A stretch of 64,000 bases of DNA, from contig NZ_CP140152.1 of the NCBI RefSeq assembly GCF_034479515.1, forward strand, positions 4,216,001 to 4,280,000, read 5' to 3'. Shown here piece by piece: positions 45,359 through 54,095 of the stretch. The stretch comes from Duganella zoogloeoides (lineage in GTDB: Bacteria > Pseudomonadota > Gammaproteobacteria > Burkholderiales > Burkholderiaceae_D). Each line of letters starts with the position of its first letter. Positions within the stretch are counted from its first letter, which is position 1. The notes beneath the pieces were generated by a model. That model saw nothing but the letters and a program-made list of their open reading frames with translations, had not been told where the DNA came from and did no database searches. A program made the position numbers and the translations under genes.

Positions 45359-45625
45359 ATGCATTTTGACTCTACCCTGTTGGGCCTGATTGCCGCTTTT
45401 TGCACGACTGTCGCCTTCATCCCGCAAGTGCTCTTGATCTGGCGCCGCAAATCCGCTGCCGGTGTTTCCACCGGCATGTACTGCGTGTTCTGCTTCGGCG
45501 TGCTGCTATGGCTGATTTACGGCGTGATCATCGAGGCATGGCCCATCGCCATCAACAACGGCATCACGCTGATGCTGGCGTGCTCGGTGCTGGTGATGAA
45601 ATGGGCCTACCGGAACAATCCGTAG
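45359..45625 (+). CDS. SemiSWEET sugar transporter
   Basis: An 88-aa membrane protein with three helices: LLGLIAAFCTTVAFIPQVLLIW (with the PQ hinge), STGMYCVFCFGVLLWLIYGV and AINNGITLMLACSVLVMKW. This is the three-helix half-size SWEET fold that works as a dimer to move sugars across the inner membrane. AAGGA lies 6 nt before the ATG. A ROK regulator is divergent. Its stop is immediately followed by the stop of the convergent ribE. Confidence 0.9.
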   Translation: MHFDSTLLGLIAAFCTTVAFIPQVLLIWRRKSAAGVSTGMYCVFCFGVLLWLIYGVIIEAWPIAINNGITLMLACSVLVMKWAYRNNP

Positions 45626-46261
45626 TTAGCGGGTAGCAGCGCCCACCGACACCATGCGTTCCACGTAACGCGCGATCAGGTCGATCTCGAGGTTGACCTG
45701 CACGCCCACCACCAGGTGCTTCAAGGTGGTCATGGCGATCGTGTGCGGGATCAGGTTGATCGAGAACTGGCACACCAGGTCGGCGCCGGTGCCGATGTCG
45801 GTCACGCGGTTGACGGTCAGCGACACGCCGTTGACCACGATCGAGCCTTTGAAGGCCAGGAACTTGGCAAGCTCGTGATCGGCTTCGACCACCAGTTCCC
45901 ACGATTCGCCCACTGGCTCGAACTTGCGCACCACGCCCAGGCCATCGACGTGGCCGGACACCAGGTGGCCGCCCAGGCGCTCGTTCAGGGTCAGCGCCTT
46001 TTCCAGGTTTACTTCGGTGAGCGTATCGAGGCCGACGGTGCAGTTGAGGCTTTCGCGCGAGACATCGACGCGGAAGTTGGACTCGTCCTTTTCCACAACC
46101 GTCATGCAGGCGCCGTTGATGGCGATCGAGTCGCCGAGCGCAACGTCGGCCAGCGGCAGGCCGCCGGCATGAATGTCCAGGCGCACGCCTGCAAACGAGC
46201 CGCCTTCGAGCGGGGTGACCGAGGCGATTTTGCCGACTGCGGCAACGATTCCAGTAAACAT
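45626..46261 (-). CDS. ribE: Riboflavin synthase, alpha chain
   Basis: A 211-aa riboflavin synthase starting MFTGIVAAVGKI, the family's conserved start. The two similar lumazine-binding barrels are seen: GDSIAINGACMTVVEK and KGSIVVNGVSLTVNRV. It dismutates two 6,7-dimethyl-8-ribityllumazine molecules into riboflavin. The in-frame codon at 46273 is rejected since MFTGIV is the true N-terminus. It starts 8 nt after ribD stops. Confidence 0.95.
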   Translation of the reverse strand: MFTGIVAAVGKIASVTPLEGGSFAGVRLDIHAGGLPLADVALGDSIAINGACMTVVEKDESNFRVDVSRESLNCTVGLDTLTEVNLEKALTLNERLGGHLVSGHVDGLGVVRKFEPVGESWELVVEADHELAKFLAFKGSIVVNGVSLTVNRVTDIGTGADLVCQFSINLIPHTIAMTTLKHLVVGVQVNLEIDLIARYVERMVSVGAATR

Positions 46262-46269
46262 AAGAGTTC

Positions 46270-47379
46270 TCAAATAGGGGTGGAGGAACGATTAAAACGG
46301 GCCAGCAGCCGTACATCGGCGCCGATCTGCTTTACTTCGTGGAATTTCAACGACTGTTTTTGCGACAAATGCGTGAGCGCCGGCAGCGCGAACATGCCTT
46401 GCGCATCGCCCAGCAACATCGGCGCGAGGTACACCAGCAACTCGTCAACGCAACCTTCGCGGATCAGGGAGCCATTGAGCTTGCTGCCTGCTTCAACATG
46501 CAATTCATTGATCTGGCGCCGGCCCAGCTCGCGCATCAGCTCGGGCAGATCGACCTTGCCGGACGCATTGGGCAGCAGGATCACTTCGTTGCCCAGCGCG
46601 CGCAAGGCTGCGCCCTTTTCCGGGTCGCGCACGGCGGCCACGATCCAGGTGCCGCCTCCTTGCAATATCTTGGCGGCCGGGTCGATTTCAAGGCGGCTGT
46701 CGATGACGATGCGGATCGGCTGGCGCGGCGTGTCGATGCCGCGCACGTTCAACTGCGGATCGTCGGCCTTGACAGTACCGATGCCGGTGAGGATGGCGCA
46801 GGCGCGCGCACGCCAGGCGTGGCCGTCGGCGCGGGCCCGCTCGCCCGTGATCCACTGGCTGGCGCCGTTGTGCAGCGCGGTCATGCCATCGAGGCTGGCG
46901 GCGGTTTTCATGCGCACCCACGGCAGACCACGCGTCATGCGCGAGAAAAAGCCGATATTCAATTCATAGGCTTGCTCGGCCAGCAAACCGCTGCTCACCG
47001 CAATACCGGCTGCGGCCAGCTTGGCCATGCCCTGCCCTGCCACCAGCGGATTGGGGTCTTCCATGGCCGCCACCACGCGGGCCAGGCCGGCGTGCACCAG
47101 CGCGTCGGCGCACGGCGGCGTGCGGCCGTGGTGGCTGCACGGCTCGAGCGTGACGTACGCCGTGGCGCCGCGCACGTCGTGGCCACGGGCCTGCGCGTCT
47201 TTCAATGCCTGGATTTCCGCGTGGTCGCCGCCCACCTGCTGGGTGACGCCGGCGCCGATCACTGCGCCGTCGCGCACGATCACGCAGCCGATGTGCGGAT
47301 TGGGCGACGTGGTGTACAGGCCGCGCTCGGCCCAGGCCAGGGCCAGGGTCATGCCCTCGGTATCGTTGTGGATTCTCAC
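46270..47379 (-). CDS. ribD: Bifunctional diaminohydroxyphosphoribosylaminopyrimidine deaminase / reductase
   Basis: A 369-aa enzyme doing the second and third steps from GTP to riboflavin. The zinc deaminase half has HAEIQAL and PCSHHGRTPPC; the reductase half has VRMKTAASLDGM and INELHVEAGSKLNGSLI. The start is GTG 47379: the fimT stop TAAGGA provides its ribosome site, 6 nt away. Riboflavin genes thus sit at the tail of the minor pilin operon. Confidence 0.95.
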   Translation of the reverse strand: MRIHNDTEGMTLALAWAERGLYTTSPNPHIGCVIVRDGAVIGAGVTQQVGGDHAEIQALKDAQARGHDVRGATAYVTLEPCSHHGRTPPCADALVHAGLARVVAAMEDPNPLVAGQGMAKLAAAGIAVSSGLLAEQAYELNIGFFSRMTRGLPWVRMKTAASLDGMTALHNGASQWITGERARADGHAWRARACAILTGIGTVKADDPQLNVRGIDTPRQPIRIVIDSRLEIDPAAKILQGGGTWIVAAVRDPEKGAALRALGNEVILLPNASGKVDLPELMRELGRRQINELHVEAGSKLNGSLIREGCVDELLVYLAPMLLGDAQGMFALPALTHLSQKQSLKFHEVKQIGADVRLLARFNRSSTPI

Positions 47380-47386
47380 TATGTCC

Positions 47387-48001
47387 TTAATCTAATGCGC
47401 CTGTGCAGGCAGCCTCCACGGCCGGATCGCACACGCGCAGCCGGCCCAGCATATTGATCTTGATGTTGCGGACGTTGTCGCCCAGCGCCAGCGACAGCGT
47501 GCCCCAGCGGGCGGCCAGGCTGTTCGCTGCGCTGCAACTGCGTCCCGCACCATTATAAGCAACGTAGGCTGGCGGCGCTTTGGAAGAGAACGAAATGCCC
47601 ATCCGCAGGCCATCAGGCAGCGGGCCGCGCCGGAAGATCGCGGTCTCGCCGGCATCGGGCCGGCGGTTGCCGTTGGCATCGACAAACACGATCCAGCCGC
47701 CCCGCCAATCGATGCCGCCAGGGTCGAGCGGCGCCAGCATGACCATGCTCCCGCGCGCGATCGCCTGCGAGCGGGTGAGATCGATGGCGGCCACCAGGTC
47801 GGTGACGGCAGCGCGCAACCGCTGGCGCTGCATCGTCTGCTGATAGGCGGGCGCAGCGGCGGCTAGCAGGATGCCGGCCAGGGCAAGCACCAGAAGCAAC
47901 TCGACCAAGGTGACGCCTGCTGCTGTGGCGGCGCGCCTGCCAGGGCATCGGGGCGACGGTTGGCGAATATGCATCGTGTCAGTGGCGTGCGCGGTGTGCA
48001 T
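47387..48001 (-). CDS. fimT: FimT/GspH-type minor pseudopilin
   Basis: About 204 aa. The prepilin cleavage motif is AAG-VTLVELLLVLALAGILLAAA, cut after Gly to expose the helical N-terminus. The C-terminal part has WRGGWIVFVDANGNRRPDAGE and the FimT/GspH fold ending with VRNIKINMLGRLRVC. The leader is long (start 48001 or 47974); a start at 48028 would overlap pilE. It is the last pilus gene, 7 nt before ribD. Confidence 0.82.
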   Translation of the reverse strand: MHTAHATDTMHIRQPSPRCPGRRAATAAGVTLVELLLVLALAGILLAAAAPAYQQTMQRQRLRAAVTDLVAAIDLTRSQAIARGSMVMLAPLDPGGIDWRGGWIVFVDANGNRRPDAGETAIFRRGPLPDGLRMGISFSSKAPPAYVAYNGAGRSCSAANSLAARWGTLSLALGDNVRNIKINMLGRLRVCDPAVEAACTGALD

Positions 48002-48015
48002 GGTATGCCCGGAAT

Positions 48016-48471
48016 TTAGCGCCAGCAATCGGCCCGTGGCCCACCTGCCTGGCGCAGACCACTGCTGGTCAATGTCAACTCGCCGCAGTCGGCGTCGCGA
48101 AAGCGCGCGTCAACCCGGGGCGTGCCGGGTGTGGCGACCAGTTGCACGCACGTGTCCAGCGTGTGGCCATCGCAGGCTTTACCTTCGATTTCGTAGCCGC
48201 TGGCCGGTGCGGTGGCGCCGCTCCACCACTGGAACTGGCGCTGTTCGGGGTCATCGCCTTGCACGGCGGGGCCAAAGGCGAGATAGCTGCCGTGCTGGGT
48301 GAAGTAGCGCTCTTGCTGCAACATCAAACGCTGCATGGTGGCTTGCGCTTCGTGGCGGCGGGTGCGCACCAGGTGGTCATTCCACGCCGGCGCGGCAACA
48401 GCCGCCAGCAGCATGGCGATGACGCATACGACCAGCAGTTCAATCATCGAAAATCCGCGCGGCGTGTTCAT
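48016..48471 (-). CDS. pilE: PilE-like type IV minor pilin
   Basis: A 151-aa pilin with leader MNTPRG, cleavage before F, and the core FSMIELLVVCVIAMLLAAVA with Glu5. It contains the TMQRLMLQQERYFTQHGSYL motif of PilE-like minor pilins and cysteine pairs (CDGHTLDTC). ATG overlaps the pilY1 stop (ATGA), so translation is coupled. The longer frame from 48570 would run through pilY1 and is rejected. Confidence 0.86.
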   Translation of the reverse strand: MNTPRGFSMIELLVVCVIAMLLAAVAAPAWNDHLVRTRRHEAQATMQRLMLQQERYFTQHGSYLAFGPAVQGDDPEQRQFQWWSGATAPASGYEIEGKACDGHTLDTCVQLVATPGTPRVDARFRDADCGELTLTSSGLRQAGGPRADCWR

Positions 48472-50873
48472 GGCACCGCCCGTTGCGCTTGGTGCGCCTG
48501 GTTCGCCTGGTTCGCTTGAGGCTGCTGGTATGCCTGGTGCAACTGGCGCCAGTTTGCTACCTCGCGCCAACTGAGGCGGCCGGCGCGTTTGCGGGTGTGG
48601 ACCGTGCCCAGCACCGGTTCGCCCTGTGGCCCGGGTGTGCCGATGGCGAAGTCCTGTTCCAGGTTTGCCCGGCCGGTGGGCTCCCGCGCCGTGGGGGGCT
48701 TAATGGATGGCACTGGCAGCAACAGCGGCCGGGGCACGTATCGTGTGGTGCGTTCGGCAACGACAGGCGGCGGCGCTTCCAGCGTGGGCGGCAATCTGGC
48801 GGTAACGCTTTGGCCGAGCGCCAGGCCGGTCAGCACGTTGAGCACGTAAGTTCGGCTGTGCGCGGGCGAGCAGGATGCGCCAGGATTGCCCGGTGTGGTC
48901 GGCGTGGTCGGCGTCCCCGGGGTGGCAGGTGTGCCCGGCTGGCCCGATTGCCCGGACTGGCCTCCCTCGTTAATGGGCAGCACGGTATTAAATGCCAGCG
49001 CACCGTTCACCAGTACGCCACTATCGAGGCTGCGTTCGCCGGTGGTGGACGATGCCAGCAAGTCCATGTACCAGCCCATGCTGCCTGGCGCCATCGCTTC
49101 GCCTTCGATGGCGAGGCGTTCGCTCGCCGGATCGCCTTTGAGCTCGCGCCGCGTAAGCTGGCGCCGGCCGGAGACAGGTTCGGGCGGCGTGCGCAGGCTG
49201 TCGCGGATGGCGTAATAGGTTTGCGGCGCGAAGCGGGCTGGATCGCGGTCGGCCTGTTCGATCAGCTTGCCGGTGCCGAACAGCACCAGGTAACCGCCAT
49301 TGTCGGCGTGAGCCACTTGCGGCAGTTGCGCGATAGGCTGGCGGCGGCCGCTGGCATCGCGCGCAACAAACAGCGGTGATAGCGACGCGTTGTCCGCTAG
49401 CGGTTGCGCCTGTCCTGTCTGAGCCGTCTGAACCACCGGTCCCGTCTGGACCGTCTGGACCGTCTGGATGATCTGCCCCGTCCGCACCGTCTGAATCACC
49501 TGCCCCGCCTGGCCGGCCTGCGCCGCAAGGCTCCACGATGGACCGGCCGTCAAGTCGAAGCGCCACAGATTGCCTTGCAGGTCGCCGGCGTACGCGTAGC
49601 GGGCGGCGCCCTGGCGATCGGCCACCAGCGCTGGCGCGTACAAGGCATTAGGCAAGGTGGCGTCCGCGATGGGGGTGCGCAAGCGGTAGTAATTGTCGTT
49701 GAGGCGCCAGGGCGCATTGCGCGGCTTGTCCAGCGCCAGCAGGAACAAGGCGCCGTCGCCGGAAGGGCTGGCGTTGCCGTCGGCAGCGTAGTTGTTCAAG
49801 CCGCTGGCGACGACTGCAAAATAGCGATAAACCGGTGCGCCGCCGTACGTGCCCACGCGCAGCTTGGCCAGTTGCGGTGTGCTGGTGACGTTGCCGATAT
49901 TGGGATCGTGGCGGTCGGTGAATTCCCACAGCACGCCGCCCTGTTCTGCAAACCGGACGGGATCGGTGATATCGAGCGCGAACACGCCTTGCGCACCGCC
50001 GCCCATACCGGACACCAGCACCGTGCGCGCGCTGCCGGCGATCATCACGTCGCCCGCCTGGGTCGGACCATCGACGTAGGCGCGGTGTACATAATCTTTA
50101 TCGGCCAGCCGGTGCAACGCACCGAACAGCGCGGCCGGGACGTAGGCAAACAGCTCGGCGCCATCGGCAGCATTGAAGGCATGCAGCATGCCGTCGTTGG
50201 CGCCAAGATAAAGCATGTCCGGCCGCGCCCGCACCAGCCCCTGTGAGGATTGGCCCACGTTCACCGGCGTGCTGTGGACCGAGTTGCCCAGCACGCTGCC
50301 GCGTGCGCGGAATAGCGTACCTTCTGCGCTGCGCTCGCCGCGTAACCAGGCCAGGCGTTGCGGGCCGCTGCCGTCGCTGGCAGGATCGAGCTGGGCGCGC
50401 TGCTCGGGCGACAGGGCTTCCCACGCGAACGGCACCATGACCAGAGTGCCGTCAGCCTGGACGATGGCGGTGTGAAGATTGCGCCGTTCCGGCGGCGGCG
50501 ATGCGGCGCGGATGGCGCTGCCGGTGAGCAGTGCGCCAGCATCCCATACGGCCTGCTTCGCTTGCGACAAGCCGCCGGTACCGGGCGCCATCGCATAGCG
50601 GATGAAGCTGCCGGACCAATCGGCCGTCTGCATCGCTGACTGGTACAAGGTGCCGGCCTGGTCGGGCTTGCTGGGAACGAGTACCAGCGCGGGGCCCTCA
50701 AGTTGTCCCGCACTGTCCTGGCGGCACGACGACGCCAGCGGTTCGCTGGCGATCGCCAGCAATGGCGGCGCAGACCAGGCGGCGTTGCTCACGCCCCAGC
50801 TTACACACGCAATCAGGCAGTAAATCAGGCACCGTTCCGGCACCATCGTCAACCAAACCATCTGCGTACCCAT
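48468..50873 (-). CDS. pilY1: PilY1-like type IV pilus tip protein (short form)
   Basis: An 801-aa secreted protein with a signal peptide (ICLIACVSWGV-like, near 17-33). The beta-propeller has YLGANDGMLHAFNAADG, RTVLVSGMGGGAQGVFALD and YAGDLQGNLWRFDLTAG. It lacks the N-terminal von Willebrand-type adhesion domain of longer PilY1 proteins. The calcium loop normally before YAGDL (DxDxDGxxD) reads VADRQGAARYA and looks nonfunctional. Low-complexity repeats QTVQTVQTGP, QSGQSGQPGTPATPGTPTTP and QANQANQAHQAQ interrupt the protein. Confidence 0.88.
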   Translation of the reverse strand: MGTQMVWLTMVPERCLIYCLIACVSWGVSNAAWSAPPLLAIASEPLASSCRQDSAGQLEGPALVLVPSKPDQAGTLYQSAMQTADWSGSFIRYAMAPGTGGLSQAKQAVWDAGALLTGSAIRAASPPPERRNLHTAIVQADGTLVMVPFAWEALSPEQRAQLDPASDGSGPQRLAWLRGERSAEGTLFRARGSVLGNSVHSTPVNVGQSSQGLVRARPDMLYLGANDGMLHAFNAADGAELFAYVPAALFGALHRLADKDYVHRAYVDGPTQAGDVMIAGSARTVLVSGMGGGAQGVFALDITDPVRFAEQGGVLWEFTDRHDPNIGNVTSTPQLAKLRVGTYGGAPVYRYFAVVASGLNNYAADGNASPSGDGALFLLALDKPRNAPWRLNDNYYRLRTPIADATLPNALYAPALVADRQGAARYAYAGDLQGNLWRFDLTAGPSWSLAAQAGQAGQVIQTVRTGQIIQTVQTVQTGPVVQTAQTGQAQPLADNASLSPLFVARDASGRRQPIAQLPQVAHADNGGYLVLFGTGKLIEQADRDPARFAPQTYYAIRDSLRTPPEPVSGRRQLTRRELKGDPASERLAIEGEAMAPGSMGWYMDLLASSTTGERSLDSGVLVNGALAFNTVLPINEGGQSGQSGQPGTPATPGTPTTPTTPGNPGASCSPAHSRTYVLNVLTGLALGQSVTARLPPTLEAPPPVVAERTTRYVPRPLLLPVPSIKPPTAREPTGRANLEQDFAIGTPGPQGEPVLGTVHTRKRAGRLSWREVANWRQLHQAYQQPQANQANQAHQAQRAVP

Positions 50874-50880
50874 TTATCCC

Positions 50881-51384
50881 TCACTCAGCTATGAACACAC
50901 TCTGCAACACTACTTCCGTGCCGGGTTTCGGGCCGAAGCCGATCGCCGTCACGCGGTAGCAAGTCTGTGGATCGGCTGCGTCGGTGCCGGGTTCGTGGCA
51001 TTCCAGGCTTTCGATCACGTAACGCGGCTTTTTGAAGGGCAGCAATCCCATGCCGGTCTTCATCGTCGCGCCGGTCGCCTCGCCGTATTCGACGGTGCAG
51101 CCGCCGCCATCGTCGCCGCCCAGGTCGGCGTGCTGCCAGGCGGGATCGACGCCGCAGGCGTCCTGCGCCACCACGGCGCTGCCGTTTTGAATACTGCGCT
51201 CTGCATCCGCCAAGGCATCCTCCGCCGCGTGGAAGGCGATTTCGCGGTCACGCTCGCCACGCGCGGCCTGTTCGCCCTGCAAACCCAGGCGCGCAGCCGA
51301 CGCGCCCAGCAGCATGACCAGCAACATCATGACCAGGCACACCACCACCGTTACTCCGCGTTGCGTACGCATGGTCGTGACCAT
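50881..51384 (-). CDS. pilX: PilX-like type IV pilus assembly protein
   Basis: A 167-aa minor pilin. MVTTMRTQRGVTVVVCLVMMLLVMLLGASAARLGLQGEQAARGERDREIAFHAAEDALADAE in sequence is the PilX pattern: a short basic leader, a hydrophobic helix, and an E-A-A-rich stretch. The conserved C-terminal YRVTAIGFGPKPGTEVVLQS is present. Its neighbours are pilW (4-nt gap) and pilY1 (7-nt gap). Confidence 0.85.
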   Translation of the reverse strand: MVTTMRTQRGVTVVVCLVMMLLVMLLGASAARLGLQGEQAARGERDREIAFHAAEDALADAERSIQNGSAVVAQDACGVDPAWQHADLGGDDGGGCTVEYGEATGATMKTGMGLLPFKKPRYVIESLECHEPGTDAADPQTCYRVTAIGFGPKPGTEVVLQSVFIAE

Positions 51385-51388
51385 GGTG

Positions 51389-52423
51389 TCACCCGCTCTT
51401 GTTGCGTAGCATGACCGTCAGTCCCACCAGGCGCCGCGCCCGCCATCGCTCCGTCGCCGGGATCTGCGCTTCCATGAGGCGCGTGCCCAGGTCCTGGCTG
51501 TGGCCGTCTGCATACGCCGGCCCGAACAGGTCGAATTGCATGGCGTGGGTGTCACTACGGGTGTTGCCGTCGCCATGCAGCAGCAAGGCCAGCTTGACGG
51601 TGCATACGCGTTTCCAGTGGCTGCGCCGCTGCAGTTCGCGCTGTTGTTCTTCTGGCGTGGCGCCTGCTGGCGCCAGCGCGTTGTCGAGGGCGCGGATGGC
51701 GGTGGCGCTCAAGTATCGGTTGGGGACGCCGTCGGCAGGCTGGTCGGTGTCCAGGCCGTACAGCACCTGGAACGATTCGACGCCGCGCACGATGGCGTCC
51801 GCGCCCCAGTTGCCATTGCCCAGATATTTGCAGCGCAATTCGCCGTCGCCGCCCTCGCCCAGTGCGACATAGAAGATGCTCCAGCCGAGCGCGTCGCCAT
51901 CATCGGGCGCCGCCACGCCGAAGCCGCCGCAGTTGATGCTCGAGCCATCGCCGCTGATGCCCTGGCCGTGACCGGCAAAGCGCACGGCCAGCACATCGCT
52001 GCCGTTGGCAACAGCTGGCAGCGGCGTAGCAATGCCGTAGCTGGCCTTGCCCAGGCTGTGCGCATCCCAGCCGCTGATCAACGCCGGCGCATCGTCGGCG
52101 ATGGATACCGGCGCGGTCGTGCTGTCCCAGTTGACGTAAGCGCCCTGCCGCACCGACTGCGCCATGATCTCCAGCGCATAGCGGCCGCCATCGTCAAGCC
52201 AGGCGCTCTCGGCGTGGTGGCGATAGTTGCCGGCCGACGCCAGCAGCAGGCTGCCAGCCAACAAGGTCAACAAAAGCCCCAGGCCGGCGGCAACCAGCAG
52301 CTCGACCAGGCTCCAGCCGTCCTGGCGCGTGAGCTTTATGAACCTGCTCCGAGATCGGCCTTGCTTACGCGAGCACTTCATTAACGTGCTCGGATACAGG
52401 CCCTGGTGGCGCACGCGTTTCAT
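51389..52423 (-). CDS. pilW: PilW-like type IV pilus assembly protein
   Basis: About 344 aa. The prepilin motif DG-WSLVELLVAAGLGLLLTLLAGSLLLASAGNYR (in pieces) is near residues 36-65, after an unusually long leader. The conserved ADDAPALISGWD, VLAVRFAG and VRGVESFQVLYGLD segments identify PilW. The leader contains two related 42-bp units (52382-52423 and the next 42 bp), each starting ATGAA, so the true start may be ATG 52381. ATG 52423 overlaps the pilV stop (TGATG). Confidence 0.85.
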   Translation of the reverse strand: MKRVRHQGLYPSTLMKCSRKQGRSRSRFIKLTRQDGWSLVELLVAAGLGLLLTLLAGSLLLASAGNYRHHAESAWLDDGGRYALEIMAQSVRQGAYVNWDSTTAPVSIADDAPALISGWDAHSLGKASYGIATPLPAVANGSDVLAVRFAGHGQGISGDGSSINCGGFGVAAPDDGDALGWSIFYVALGEGGDGELRCKYLGNGNWGADAIVRGVESFQVLYGLDTDQPADGVPNRYLSATAIRALDNALAPAGATPEEQQRELQRRSHWKRVCTVKLALLLHGDGNTRSDTHAMQFDLFGPAYADGHSQDLGTRLMEAQIPATERWRARRLVGLTVMLRNKSG

Positions 52424-53001
52424 CACAGTGCTCCGACCGGCAGCGCCACGCCCGGCACATGCTGGCCGGTGCGATCGACTTGCGGCCTACCGTCGGCGCG
52501 TTTGCCGCGCCAGCCCACCTTGATCACCAGCGGTGCACCGGCCCCGCCACTGCAAGGCCACAGCAAGGTGCCGCCGCTCCACAGGCCGGCGTCGCGGCAG
52601 ATCACCACGCGGCCGCTGGGCAGGTGCGTGCGCAGGGCAGTCTTGATTTCGTAGAGGTCGAACCAGGCCAGTTGGGCCGCGTTGCAGGCATCGGCGTAGC
52701 ACAGCACGGCCGGCGGCGCGGGCGGAGGCTGGTCGAGCACGTCGTAGTCGAGGGTCAGGTAGGGATTGGCGCCATCGGGCAATTGCATCTGCGACGGATT
52801 GGCGCGCAGGCGTTCGGCCATACTGGTCGCCAGCAGCGATGCCTGCGCCAGCAAGGCGCTCTGGTGCCGCGCGCGCATGGCCGCCAGTTGCATCGACACC
52901 CCGCCGACGATGCCCACCGCCAGCACGAACACGGCAATCAGCACCTCGAGCAGGGTGAAGCCCCCAACCGACCACAACTTTGTACCTGAGCGCACGGCCA
53001 A
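52423..53001 (-). CDS. pilV: PilV-like type IV pilus modification protein
   Basis: A 192-aa pilin-like protein, first in the minor pilin operon. The prepilin motif is SVGG-FTLLEVLIAVFVLAVGIVGGVSMQLAAM, and the text NPYLTLDYDVLDQPPPAPP and CYADACNAAQLAWFDLYE matches PilV. It starts the 5.6-kb operon pilV-pilW-pilX-pilY1-pilE-fimT, which runs into ribD. Confidence 0.87.
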   Translation of the reverse strand: MAVRSGTKLWSVGGFTLLEVLIAVFVLAVGIVGGVSMQLAAMRARHQSALLAQASLLATSMAERLRANPSQMQLPDGANPYLTLDYDVLDQPPPAPPAVLCYADACNAAQLAWFDLYEIKTALRTHLPSGRVVICRDAGLWSGGTLLWPCSGGAGAPLVIKVGWRGKRADGRPQVDRTGQHVPGVALPVGAL

Positions 53002-53195
53002 CCTCCGCTACATGACGAGGACAGGGTTCGACGTTAGCAGTGCTTTATGGCTGAGATCTGCGATGGATCAAGCGTGCGCTCGGGTTCGGCCGGTTGACAA
53101 CAGTTGGCGAACACGACAGTAAAGCGGTAAGACGACACGCTTGCATTCGGTTAACTTTTAAGCAATCATGGGCCACCATGTGATCGGGGCCAATT

Positions 53196-53906
53196 ATGAG
53201 TTTTCTCCTTGTCTTTGCTGGTACCTGCCTGGCTGGCGGTGGTGGCTTCGTCTGGCAGCGCCAGCGCCGCACCCGGCGCGAGGCCACCATCCGCGAGTTT
53301 CTGCTGCCGAAAGGATTGTTCGAAGCACTGCGTGTTCATCATCCGCAACTGACGCCCAAGGATTGCCACCTGGTGGCACAGGGACTGCGCCAGTTCTTCC
53401 TGGTCCACCTGAAAAGCGGCGGGCAGTTTGTGTCGATGCCGTCGCAGGTAGTGGACGACCTGTGGCACGAATTCATCCTCTACACCCGGGCTTACGAACA
53501 GTTTTGCCGCAAGGCATTCGGCGGCACCCTGCACCACACTCCGGCCATCGCGCTTGACCAGCGCCACCGTGGCAACGACGGCATCCGGCGCACCTGGCGC
53601 CTGGCCTGCGCCGAAGAAAATATCGATCCGCGCCATCCGTCGCGGCTGCCGTTGCTGTTTGCGCTGGACAGCAAGCTGGCCATCCCGAACGGCTTCGTGT
53701 ACGTGCCCGATTGCGACGGCGTCGCGCGCAAGGGCGGTCAAGGCGATGGTGGTGGCGGCGATACTTACTGCGGTGCCCACCTCGGCGGTGGCGACAGCGG
53801 CTCAGGCACCGGGAGTGGCGACAGTAGCGATGGCGGTGGCGACAGCGATGGCGGTGGCGACAGCGGCGGCTGCGGTGGCGGAGGATGCGGTGGTGGCGGC
53901 GACTAG
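53196..53906 (+). CDS. Glycine-rich domain protein with Asp/Ser/Gly/Cys tail
   Basis: A 236-aa protein. One N-terminal hydrophobic segment (LLVFAGTCLAGGGGFVW) anchors it. The core has KDCHLVAQGLRQFFLVHLKSG and MPSQVVDDLWHEFILYTRAYEQFC, a pattern seen in bacterial glycine-rich-domain proteins. The last 60 residues are GD/GS/GG repeats closing with GGCGGGGCGGGGD. The repeats arise from 12-18 bp DNA units, and the end has been duplicated downstream. Function unknown. The gene is divergent from the pilus operon. Confidence 0.72.
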   Translation: MSFLLVFAGTCLAGGGGFVWQRQRRTRREATIREFLLPKGLFEALRVHHPQLTPKDCHLVAQGLRQFFLVHLKSGGQFVSMPSQVVDDLWHEFILYTRAYEQFCRKAFGGTLHHTPAIALDQRHRGNDGIRRTWRLACAEENIDPRHPSRLPLLFALDSKLAIPNGFVYVPDCDGVARKGGQGDGGGGDTYCGAHLGGGDSGSGTGSGDSSDGGGDSDGGGDSGGCGGGGCGGGGD

Positions 53907-54008
53907 GCGCGCCCGACACAACCGCGACAGCAGTGACAGCGATGGCGACAGCGGCGGGAATAGCAGTGACTGCGGTGGCGGAGATTGCAGCGACCAGGCG
54001 CGCCTGAC
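53827..54008 (+). repeat. Diverged 91-bp tandem duplication at the 3' end of the glycine-rich gene
   Basis: GACTAGGCGCGCCCGAC at 53901-53917 recurs as GACCAGGCGCGCCTGAC at 53992-54008, and a GGCGACAGC/TGCGGTGGCGGAG block recurs at about the same 91-bp step. The stop TAG in copy 1 is CAG in copy 2. Copy 2 in its own frame still reads DSSDSDGDSGG and CGGGDCSD. No other gene is seen between 53907 and 54095. Confidence 0.5.
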
Positions 54009-54095
54009 GCAAGCTTTCGCGCGAGCAGCAGCGACGAAGATGGTACGAAGGTACAGCAGGAGCTGCAACACAGCAAAGGAGGACCGGTCAGGCCC

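Noticed and set aside
53827..54008. CRISPR-like array suggested by the short repeats of the glycine-rich gene
   Set aside because: The repeats are coding, imperfect, without regular unique spacers, and no cas genes are present.
53473..54012. Minus-strand frame opposite the glycine-rich gene, rich in Arg/His/Ala/Val
   Set aside because: It results from reading the GC-rich repeat backwards; the + strand frame has a membrane segment, conserved core and proper start.
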